51,808 nucleotides of DNA from Opitutales bacterium (lineage in GTDB: Bacteria; Verrucomicrobiota; Verrucomicrobiia; Opitutales; Seribacteraceae): NCBI GenBank assembly GCA_028042835.1, contig JAOFOL010000013.1, positions 1 through 51,808 on the forward strand. The letters run 5' to 3'. Both the position numbers and the translations under genes were made by a program. Shown here piece after piece: positions 27,083 to 34,649 of the stretch; the stretch's first letter is position 1; each line of letters starts with the position of its first letter. The notes below the pieces were generated by a model. It did not search any database. It had not been told where the DNA came from and worked only from the letters and a program-made list of their open reading frames with translations.

Positions 27083-28498
27083 TCAGCCTAATTGTTTACT
27101 CTCAATATCGTTAGCCCAGCTCGGAACTAAAGTTTCGAGTTGGCTCGAACGACTCCCTTTAAAGAATAAGGCACCTTGAAAATCCTCAATGATAGAAATC
27201 GCATCTTCTTTATTAGGCAGAATAACGACCTGTTCCTCTTTAGCTCCTGCATTTAAGATCCCGGATGCCATCCAAGAAGCTTTGTCTCCAAGTAAAATTA
27301 CTAAATCACGAGAATCAACAGCTATGGACTTCCCAACTTCGTTATGTAATTCAATTTCCTTTTCGCCCAACTCTTCCATTCCACCGAGTACATAAAGTTT
27401 AGGAAGAGAACTATAAGATTCTTTAAAAAATGTAATTGAATCCAGCATCGAGCTAGGATTTGCGTTATAACAATCTACGAAATACTGACTCCCTCGACCG
27501 TGCAAGGTCTTGCCTCGCAAGGTCGAGGGATGGTATTGGGGTAGGCGTTCGAAAAGATCTTGATCATTGATACCCATATCACTCGCCGCCAGGAGTGAAA
27601 GAGCGATATTAGATGCCATACCCGAAGAAAGAGGTGGTAAGGATACTGAGAAAAATGGGGACTCGTGACGCCAAAGCCGTAGCATCGACGAGCCCCCGTT
27701 TGTTTCTGTTTCAGTCCGAAAGTCAAAAAAAGCTTCGTGTTTACCTATCTTTTGAGATTTTGGTTCTCCTCTTCGTAAAACTAGATAGTCTTTTCCCTCT
27801 AGTGAGTCTTCCTTAAAAGGGGTGAAATTCTGGCAACTTTCCGGAAAAATAACTTTGGGACTCTTTTTCCCTGCAGTAAAAATTTTTGACTTTTCCTCAG
27901 CCACTTTTGCGAGTGTCCCAAGTCCTTCTAGGTGAGAGTTTCCTACAAGTGTCACGATCGCATAATCTGGATCTATCATTGCAGCTAACTGCTTCATTTC
28001 CTCAGGTTGATTTATACCTGCCTCTACGACAGCGTACCGATGCTTCAAAGGATCTATTTGAAGTAAAGTGAGCGGTACTCCAAGATGATTATTAAGGTTA
28101 CCTCTTGTACTTAATGTTTCATTTTCACCAAGGAGAATTTTAAGGATTTCTTTTGTTGATGTTTTTCCGCAACTTCCTGTAACGCCAACAACCTTACCTT
28201 GAAATTTATTTCTATGATTTCGAGCAATTTCTTGAAATGACATAAGACTATCACTCGTCTTTAACTGGGGCAGATCAACTTCACTCACCCATCGGCTAAC
28301 AAGGGCACCTACTGCCCCAGAATCCTTAGCCTGCTGAATAAAATCATGGCCATCCCTTTTATCTTTAATCGCAACAAATAGGTGTCCATTTCCTAAGTTC
28401 CTTGAGTCAATTGAGAATCCACTAATATCCTGAGAAGGTCGAACCTCCCATCGACCTTTTCCCCACTGGGCAAGATTATCTGGATCAAATCGTAGCAT
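27083..28498 (-). CDS. murF: MurF, UDP-MurNAc-tripeptide--D-Ala-D-Ala ligase
   Basis: MurF completes the pentapeptide using the D-Ala-D-Ala made by Ddl. The 471-residue protein shows ISGFSIDSRNLGNGHLFVAI in the N-domain, the ATP loop GVTGSCGKTSTKEIL, NLNNHLGVPLTLL, VVEAGINQPEEM, and a C-domain with FVDCYNANPSSM and LGGMEELG. The Asn-Ala-Asn-Pro-Ser motif is typical of MurF and separates it from MurE. It lies two bases after murE. Confidence 0.96.
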   Translation of the reverse strand: MLRFDPDNLAQWGKGRWEVRPSQDISGFSIDSRNLGNGHLFVAIKDKRDGHDFIQQAKDSGAVGALVSRWVSEVDLPQLKTSDSLMSFQEIARNHRNKFQGKVVGVTGSCGKTSTKEILKILLGENETLSTRGNLNNHLGVPLTLLQIDPLKHRYAVVEAGINQPEEMKQLAAMIDPDYAIVTLVGNSHLEGLGTLAKVAEEKSKIFTAGKKSPKVIFPESCQNFTPFKEDSLEGKDYLVLRRGEPKSQKIGKHEAFFDFRTETETNGGSSMLRLWRHESPFFSVSLPPLSSGMASNIALSLLAASDMGINDQDLFERLPQYHPSTLRGKTLHGRGSQYFVDCYNANPSSMLDSITFFKESYSSLPKLYVLGGMEELGEKEIELHNEVGKSIAVDSRDLVILLGDKASWMASGILNAGAKEEQVVILPNKEDAISIIEDFQGALFFKGSRSSQLETLVPSWANDIESKQLG

Positions 28499-28500
28499 TT

Positions 28501-30018
28501 CTATACCAAAGCTTTTGCTTGGAGAAGTTCGTCCGCTACTTTTCTATCATCAAAAGGAATCGCAGTATATTGAACTTCCTGAAATGCCTCATGCCCCTTC
28601 CCCGCAATTAATACACAGTCCCCCTCCTTTGCAGAATCTAAAGCTAAACTAATAGCCCTTCTTCTGTCTTCAATAAAATGTGCATCCGTGCTTTTAGATA
28701 AGCCTTTCCTCATATCCTTAAAAATATTTGCCTGAGATTCAGTTCTTGGATTATCAGAAGTTGCCCAAACTTTATCAGCCCCTGCACATGCAACTCGCGT
28801 CATTTCTAGCCTCTTACCACGATCCCTATCACCTCCGCATCCAAAAACCACATGAAGTCTGCCAGGTGTACATTCTCTCAACATCGAGAGTGCATTTCGT
28901 AACGCATCAGGAGTGTGGGCATAATCAACGATTACCTTAAATGCTTGATCCCCATTCACTTTCTCCATTCGACCATCTACTCCTTCAAAAGCACATACTT
29001 TACGAATCGAATCTGAAACCGATCGCTCCATGCAGTGCACTACTGCTAAAGATGCCATCAAATTCATTACATTAAACCGTCCTAACATCGGGCTGGTAAC
29101 AACATGAGTCCCCGTAGGTGCATCAAGAATAAATTCCGTTCCCCTTTCTTGGAGATCAAGATTACGAGCACGAAAATCGTTACCTTCATTCATTCCAAAT
29201 GTAAGCACTCTAACTTGAGGGGGAAGTTCTGAAACTAATCTCCTTCCATAAGGACAATCACCATTAATTATAGCTACTTTGGGTAAAGCACCGTTCACTC
29301 CATTAAATATTTTTCGCTTCTCATTAAAATAAGCCTCCATATTTTGATGATAATCAAGGTGATCTCTAGTCAGGTTAAGAAAAACGCAAACCCCCAAATT
29401 GAGACCCGCTACTCTAGACTGGTGAATACCATGGGAACTAACTTCCATAACTGCCTCTGAGCATCCTCCGACTAACATACTGCGTAACAGGGAATACAGA
29501 TCAGTTGATTCTGGAGTCGTCCTGAATGAAGGTACTTCCCTATCACCTAAATGATAGCGTACTGTACCAATTAAGCCTACTGGGCGTCCCTCATCCTCAA
29601 GTAAATGACGAGTAAGAGTCGTTACTGTTGTTTTTCCATTCGTACCAGTAACCCCGATCAAATCAAGATTTTCGTCTGGGCATTTATGATATCTCTTGGA
29701 AAACTTAGCCAAGGACTTCCTTGCGTCCTCAACACACACTTTCTCCACCGATGAAGGAAGCTCAATCTCCGTATCTTCGGTAACTATAGTTTTAGCACCA
29801 CGTTCTAAAGCTTCCTTAATATGTGCATTCCCATCTGTGCGAATTCCTGGCAGAGCAAAAAACGCACTTCCAGGTGTAACTCTTCGACTATCTGAAATTA
29901 TATCAGTAATTGAATGTCGCGAATTCACGACATTTTCATGAAGATTATATAATGTGTTAGATGATTTCATTCTAGATCGAACATCATCCATATTTTCAAT
30001 TTTATTTCCGCCATTCAT
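28501..30018 (-). CDS. murE: MurE, UDP-MurNAc-dipeptide--meso-diaminopimelate ligase
   Basis: MurE adds the third stem-peptide residue. The 505-residue protein has IISDSRRVTPGSAFFALPG, ATP loop GVTGTNGKTTVTTLTRHLL, TTPESTDLYSLL, MEVSSHGIHQ, VIVDYAHTPDALRNAL and the specificity motif SDNPRTE. DNPR is the established marker of meso-DAP-adding MurE, so the wall is predicted to contain meso-DAP. ATG codons at residues 1, 10 and 17 make the exact start uncertain. Eleven bases separate it from ftsI. Confidence 0.96.
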   Translation of the reverse strand: MNGGNKIENMDDVRSRMKSSNTLYNLHENVVNSRHSITDIISDSRRVTPGSAFFALPGIRTDGNAHIKEALERGAKTIVTEDTEIELPSSVEKVCVEDARKSLAKFSKRYHKCPDENLDLIGVTGTNGKTTVTTLTRHLLEDEGRPVGLIGTVRYHLGDREVPSFRTTPESTDLYSLLRSMLVGGCSEAVMEVSSHGIHQSRVAGLNLGVCVFLNLTRDHLDYHQNMEAYFNEKRKIFNGVNGALPKVAIINGDCPYGRRLVSELPPQVRVLTFGMNEGNDFRARNLDLQERGTEFILDAPTGTHVVTSPMLGRFNVMNLMASLAVVHCMERSVSDSIRKVCAFEGVDGRMEKVNGDQAFKVIVDYAHTPDALRNALSMLRECTPGRLHVVFGCGGDRDRGKRLEMTRVACAGADKVWATSDNPRTESQANIFKDMRKGLSKSTDAHFIEDRRRAISLALDSAKEGDCVLIAGKGHEAFQEVQYTAIPFDDRKVADELLQAKALV

Positions 30019-30028
30019 AATTCCACTT

Positions 30029-31825
30029 TTACAATGCTTGGTTTTTAAATCTTAACCTGGAAGCCACCACTTCCTCATTTGTCTGAGGTTTGAGACCCCA
30101 ATAACTTATTATTCCTTTTCCAACTCGATTAAAAGAAGGAGCTGCCACAACTCCACCATATCCGAGGAGTCCTTTTTTCATCTTTGGCTGATCTACTACT
30201 ACTGTTATTACGACTTTAGGATCATGAGCAGGAAAATATCCCACAAATGATGCCACATGGTGCCGATTGGAATATTTCCCATCGATCAGTTTTTGGGTTG
30301 TACCAGTCTTACCTGCAACTGAAAAACCTTCTATCGCTGCTCGCCTCGCTGTGCCTTCGCTTGAAACCACACTTACAAGCATTTTACTAAGTTTACTTGA
30401 TACGGTACTAGATATTACTTTACGGACAGGCTTAGGGTCAAAGGGTACTACGGTTTTTCCACTCTTATCGAATACCCTGCTGATAAATTGTGGTTTCATT
30501 AACACCCCTTCGTTTGCTACACATGACATTGCAGCGTGTACTTGCATTGGTGTAACACTCACCGCATGGCCAATAGGCAAGCGTGTTATCGTTAATCCAT
30601 CCCATCTTTCAGGCGGATGCAATGTCCCCTGCCTTTCTCCACCTATACCAAAGTTTGTTTTCTGACCAAACCCAAATGAACGACAATATTCATACAGTCT
30701 CCTACTTCCCAATAAGATGCCCAATCTTGCTGCCCCACGATTACTGGATTTCTGAACTACCTTACTAACACTAATTTTACCAAGTGGGTGATGATCACTA
30801 GGGAGTCTTAAAGTACGGTTCCCTCGGCGGATTGTCGCTTTTGAACAATCAATAATATTATTTTCTGAAACCAGTCCTTCATTCATAGCACCGCCCACCG
30901 CTACGATTTTAAATGTTGAGCCAGGTTCGTATAAATCTGACAGCGCCCTATTTCTTTGAGTCGCTAGATCTGAAGTATTAAATTTATTTGGATCAAAATC
31001 AGGAGCGTTGGCTAATGCTAAAATGTAACCGGACTTGGGATCACTGACAATTATGCTAGCACTTAAAGGATCGAATTCTTGCACAACATACAGAAGTTCT
31101 TCTTCGACGATATCCTGTATTCTTCTGTCTAAACTTAACTCAATATTCAATCCATCATTTGAACTAACCTCTAGAGACCTGTGCTGAGGCATCTCTCTCC
31201 TTCGACCATCTTTTTCGCTTTCCCTCCATCCATCCTGACCTTTTAAATAGTAATCCGCAAATCTCTCCACACCCATTGCGGCAATATCTTCTTTATTTAC
31301 AAAACCTAAAACATGGGAAGCTAAATTTCTATTAGGATACAACCTTGAATGCTTAAAGTTTCCATATACTCCTTTGATTCTCAGTTCCTGAATCTTCCTG
31401 TATGTGCCTTCATCAACTTCTTCCCTTAGCTTTACCCATCTGATATCTCTTACACCGAGTATATCAGTTTCATTACCCCTCGTCTTTTTAGCCGCGGCCT
31501 TTTCAATTACCTGCAAAGGTAATCCCAAATAAGTTGCCAAAGTCTTCCACTTTACTTGATCTTCTACAACTAGAGAATGAGGATCCAATCCTACTTCGAC
31601 AACAGATCTAGTGGTCGCAAGTAAATTCCCCTTTGAATCAACAATATCACCCCTTCTGGCCTTGATTGATACAAAGTTTTTACGGGCGATTTTTGCTACA
31701 CTTGTAAATCTGTCAGATTCAATGACCTGCAACCAAATTAAACGTCCGCCAAGAGAACAAAAGGCGAAACAAACGGAAAGAAAAACAATATAGTAGCGGA
31801 ATTTAGATACGAATAGACTTCTCAT
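30029..31825 (-). CDS. ftsI: FtsI / PBP3-type class B penicillin-binding protein
   Basis: This 598-residue protein is the septal D,D-transpeptidase that pairs with FtsW. It has one N-terminal membrane helix (about 11-31), the PBP dimerisation region (RRGDIVDSKGNLLATTRS, NLASHVLGFVN), and a transpeptidase domain with the serine motif EPGSTFKIV, the SSN motif (KSSNRGAARLG) and KTGTTQ. No PASTA domain is visible at the C-terminus. Its ATG overlaps the ftsL stop (ATGA). Confidence 0.96.
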   Translation of the reverse strand: MRSLFVSKFRYYIVFLSVCFAFCSLGGRLIWLQVIESDRFTSVAKIARKNFVSIKARRGDIVDSKGNLLATTRSVVEVGLDPHSLVVEDQVKWKTLATYLGLPLQVIEKAAAKKTRGNETDILGVRDIRWVKLREEVDEGTYRKIQELRIKGVYGNFKHSRLYPNRNLASHVLGFVNKEDIAAMGVERFADYYLKGQDGWRESEKDGRRREMPQHRSLEVSSNDGLNIELSLDRRIQDIVEEELLYVVQEFDPLSASIIVSDPKSGYILALANAPDFDPNKFNTSDLATQRNRALSDLYEPGSTFKIVAVGGAMNEGLVSENNIIDCSKATIRRGNRTLRLPSDHHPLGKISVSKVVQKSSNRGAARLGILLGSRRLYEYCRSFGFGQKTNFGIGGERQGTLHPPERWDGLTITRLPIGHAVSVTPMQVHAAMSCVANEGVLMKPQFISRVFDKSGKTVVPFDPKPVRKVISSTVSSKLSKMLVSVVSSEGTARRAAIEGFSVAGKTGTTQKLIDGKYSNRHHVASFVGYFPAHDPKVVITVVVDQPKMKKGLLGYGGVVAAPSFNRVGKGIISYWGLKPQTNEEVVASRLRFKNQAL

Positions 31826-32181
31826 CTTATCCGACCGGAATGCTTATTCCTATTCCCACCACTTGATGCCACCATACCAGCTTTTTGATACTTGCTTAAC
31901 TTCCTTATCATATCATCACTAGAAACATGTATTGTCTGATTAGGTGATGGCATCGAAAGCCTCCCCTCGACCATTGACGCAAGGGTGGAAGGTCTGAGTA
32001 TCCAGGATCGTTGCCCTCGCAACTCCTGAACCTCACGGGATAAGACTTCCCGCTCGTCCTCCAAAACTCCACACCTTATTGCAACTTCAGATATATCCAT
32101 CCTCAACCAAACTATGCCAATTGCACTACCTCCACCAAAGATTGTAAGTAAAACTAGAATTGTAATCGTTAGCTTACTCAT
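31822..32181 (-). CDS. ftsL: FtsL-like small bitopic division protein
   Basis: A 119-residue protein with one membrane helix (about 5-26) followed by a short coiled-coil-like stretch (about 33-57, EDEREVLSREVQELRGQR) and a basic C-terminus. Its sequence is too diverged to name alone. Its position between rsmH and ftsI, size and topology match FtsL, which forms the FtsQLB complex that activates FtsWI. It starts one base after the rsmH stop and overlaps ftsI. Confidence 0.75.
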   Translation of the reverse strand: MSKLTITILVLLTIFGGGSAIGIVWLRMDISEVAIRCGVLEDEREVLSREVQELRGQRSWILRPSTLASMVEGRLSMPSPNQTIHVSSDDMIRKLSKYQKAGMVASSGGNRNKHSGRIR

Positions 32182-32182
32182 C

Positions 32183-33154
32183 TCAAAATTCCGGGTGTCG
32201 GATTTTGCGCAATACCCTCAATCTGGCAGATCGACTTTTCGGATTCGACTCAACTTCGGCTTTTGTCGGAAAAATAGCTTTCGATTGGACCATCTCAGCA
32301 TATGCGGTTCTTTCGGAAATATAACTACGATCCCCTCGATGCTCGGGACGACCTGACATCTTCCTCATAAATCTTTTCACGATCCTGTCCTCCAGCGAAT
32401 GGAAAGAGATCACTGCCAAAACTCCACCTTCTTTTAATGCACGAAATGCTTTTGGTAAAGTCATTGCAAGGGCTTCCAACTCACCGTTAATTGCTATTCG
32501 AATCCCCTGAAAAGTTTTCGTTGCAGGATGAATCCTTTGACGCGCCCTCATGCCACCGACCGCATCCGTAACTAAATCAGCTGCTGACAATGTCCTTTGA
32601 AGCTTCCCTGTTCCGCGTGCATCAATGATCGCATTTACTATACGAGCCCATTGCCTCTCTTCTCCATATTCTCGCACTGCCCGCACTAAGCTTTCCCTGG
32701 AAGCAGTCTCCAGGAAATCAGCCGCACTTTGCCCCTCCCTAGGATTCAACCTCATATCTATAGGAGCGTCCAAGCGAAAGGAAAAACCCTTATCTGCCTC
32801 CATAAGCTGAAAAGACGATATCCCTAAATCCATTAAAATCCCATCAAACTCTTGAGCACCCGAGTATTTATCGAGAGTCTGAAATGCTGAATCCACAAAT
32901 CGGAATCTTTCACCATACGCATCCTGCAAGACCGAAGCCCTCGTCGATGCATCTGGATCGCAATCCATAGATAGCAATCTACTTAGAGGACTCGCCTCCA
33001 ATATTTTACGAGAATGCCCACCACCACCAAATGTCAGGTCCGCAAACGAACCTCCAGAGCATGGACCTAAATAGCCCATGCACTCATCTAACAAAACCGG
33101 AATGTGACTCACCGCTGACGGAGAGCAAACAAATTCAACCGCTCCACAATACAT
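32183..33154 (-). CDS. rsmH: RsmH, 16S rRNA (cytosine1402-N4)-methyltransferase
   Basis: RsmH (MraW) methylates C1402 in the ribosomal P site using SAM. The 323-residue protein shows HIPVLLDECM at the start of the fold, the SAM motif FADLTFGGGGHSRKIL, FDGILMDLGISSFQL, ATKTFQGIRIAINGELEAL and ISFHSLEDRIVKRFM. The ATG at 33154 has GGGGGA seven bases upstream. It is separated from mraZ by 129 bases, in which I see no gene. Confidence 0.97.
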   Translation of the reverse strand: MYCGAVEFVCSPSAVSHIPVLLDECMGYLGPCSGGSFADLTFGGGGHSRKILEASPLSRLLSMDCDPDASTRASVLQDAYGERFRFVDSAFQTLDKYSGAQEFDGILMDLGISSFQLMEADKGFSFRLDAPIDMRLNPREGQSAADFLETASRESLVRAVREYGEERQWARIVNAIIDARGTGKLQRTLSAADLVTDAVGGMRARQRIHPATKTFQGIRIAINGELEALAMTLPKAFRALKEGGVLAVISFHSLEDRIVKRFMRKMSGRPEHRGDRSYISERTAYAEMVQSKAIFPTKAEVESNPKSRSARLRVLRKIRHPEF

Positions 33155-33283
33155 TAATTTCCCCCAATTTCCACCAATTACCCGCGCCGTATAATCCGAG
33201 AGAGAGGGGGGCTCCGAGGTCAGGACGAAGTCCCCTTCGACGAGCAGCGTCCCTAATCACCACTCGATCCACCCTACACCACA

Positions 33284-33733
33284 TCATAGCCCCAACTCCC
33301 TCATCGCATCAAAAATATTCCTTTCATCAGGCTCGCCACCTTCATTACTACGCCGATCCTCCGACCATATTGCGAAAGAAGAAAACTTGCCCACCAAGAC
33401 AGCCTTCCCTTTTATCCCCGCATGCGCCAACAACTTGTCGCTGAGATTGATCCTCCCTTGCTTGTCGCATCCAAAAGAATCGGCTTTTGAAAAAAGTTCC
33501 ATAAGGAGCGATTGAGCCTGCGTGTCGCTTAGATTGGCCTCCGACACCTTCTCCTCCAAGCGCTCGATCATCTTCGGCGGATACACCGTTATGTACCCAC
33601 TGGGATTCGGTAGCGCCAAATAAGTGTTCTCCCCTCCGGAAATTCTCCATTTCGAAGGAATCGTCACCCTGCCCTTCGCATCCAGAGCATGTGTGAACTC
33701 TCCTACAAAAAAAGTTGTTCCACTTGTGGTCAT
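33284..33733 (-). CDS. mraZ: MraZ, dcw cluster transcriptional regulator
   Basis: MraZ is a DNA-binding repressor of its own operon. The 149-residue protein has two SpoVT/AbrB-type halves: [20 protein letters not shown] near residue 8 and [19 protein letters not shown] near residue 83, each with the DxKGR or DKQGR signature. It is the first gene of the dcw run. The TGGG boxes upstream are its predicted operator. Confidence 0.96.
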   Translation of the reverse strand: MTTSGTTFFVGEFTHALDAKGRVTIPSKWRISGGENTYLALPNPSGYITVYPPKMIERLEEKVSEANLSDTQAQSLLMELFSKADSFGCDKQGRINLSDKLLAHAGIKGKAVLVGKFSSFAIWSEDRRSNEGGEPDERNIFDAMRELGL

Positions 33734-33749
33734 TCGCTCGAATCATTTA

Positions 33750-33793
33750 TCCCTTTAATACCATTTCTACCCACTTCATCCCATTTTAACCCA
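33750..33793 (-). promoter_or_regulatory. MraZ-box operator and likely dcw promoter region
   Basis: In the sense of mraZ the sequence has perfect TGGG boxes at plus-strand CCCA positions 33790-33793, 33780-33783 and 33770-33773. A weaker TGGT is at 33760-33763 and an AGGGA at 33749-33753. All are spaced exactly 10 bases, one helical turn. TGGG direct repeats with 10-bp spacing are the known MraZ binding site. A TTGACC hexamer at about 33797-33802 could be a -35 element; I see no convincing -10. Confidence 0.8.
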
Positions 33794-33890
33794 CAATGGT
33801 CAAGTATTTTTTATTTTTTTTCCACTTTGCCCCTTTTTGGCGTAATTGCGGGATTGCCCACAGACCCTTCATAAGCTTGAGTTCGAAGAG

Positions 33891-34649
33891 ATGAAAAAAA
33901 AGCCTAAACGAGTGAGAACAGACGACCTTCTGGTACTACAGGGCCTTTGTGAAAGCAGAACTCAGGCAAAAGCACTCATTATGGCAGGACAAGTAAGAGT
34001 CGGTACCGAGCGCATCGATAAAGCAAGTCGCTTACTCCCAACAGATGCTGATTTAAATATTGCCCAAAAATTAAAATATGTGGGACGAGGTGGACTAAAA
34101 ATGGAAAATCTCCTCAAAGATGCAGACTTTTCAGTTAAGGGCTTACATATTTTAGACTTAGGAGCTTCCACAGGTGGATTTACAGATTGCCTTCTCCAAA
34201 ATGATGCTAAATGCGCGACCTGTATTGATGTGGGCCACGGACAACTCCATTATCGCCTACGAACGGATCCAAGAGTCGAAAATATAGAAAAAACTAATAT
34301 CAGGAATATTAAACCTTCAGACATAAAAGGAAGCCCTTTTTCTTTTATTGTGATGGACCTCTCTTTTATTTCCCTCAGAAAAGTCCTGCCCTCCGTCTGG
34401 CCTTTTTTAGAACCTCAGGGAAAATTAGTTACTTTAATTAAGCCACAATTCGAATGCACTAGACAAGAAGCTGATTTGGGAAAAGGAATCATTCGGGATA
34501 CGAATATTCGAAACAGAGTACTCAATGAAATTAAAGACTTTGCTAAATTAAATTTTCAAGACTCGATTCTAATCCTAGAAACACAAGCACATCCGAAGGG
34601 AACCGATGGAAATCAAGAGTTCTTCCTCGCTTGGACAAAAAAAGCTTAG
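33891..34649 (+). CDS. tlyA: TlyA-family rRNA 2'-O-methyltransferase (haemolysin A family)
   Basis: The ATG at 33891 gives 252 residues; a longer frame would need a TTG start at 33846. Residues 5-65 form an S4 RNA-binding domain (RTDDLLVLQGLCESRTQAKA). An FtsJ-type SAM methyltransferase follows: KYVGRGGLKMENLL, LDLGASTGGFTDCLLQ, FIVMDLSFISLRKVLP, LIKPQFE and LETQAHPKGTDGNQEFFLAW. These supply a K-D-K-E catalytic set. The family methylates rRNA riboses. It is transcribed divergently from mraZ, and its stop overlaps the convergent downstream gene by four bases. Confidence 0.9.
   Translation: MKKKPKRVRTDDLLVLQGLCESRTQAKALIMAGQVRVGTERIDKASRLLPTDADLNIAQKLKYVGRGGLKMENLLKDADFSVKGLHILDLGASTGGFTDCLLQNDAKCATCIDVGHGQLHYRLRTDPRVENIEKTNIRNIKPSDIKGSPFSFIVMDLSFISLRKVLPSVWPFLEPQGKLVTLIKPQFECTRQEADLGKGIIRDTNIRNRVLNEIKDFAKLNFQDSILILETQAHPKGTDGNQEFFLAWTKKA

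Noticed and set aside
33226-33239. Hairpin CGAAG/CTTCG between mraZ and rsmH
   Set aside because: Five-pair stem without T tract inside an operon. No support for termination or a riboswitch.
33348-33746. Minus-strand frame of 132 codons overlapping mraZ
   Set aside because: It is in another frame of mraZ, whose AbrB-type motifs are unmistakable.
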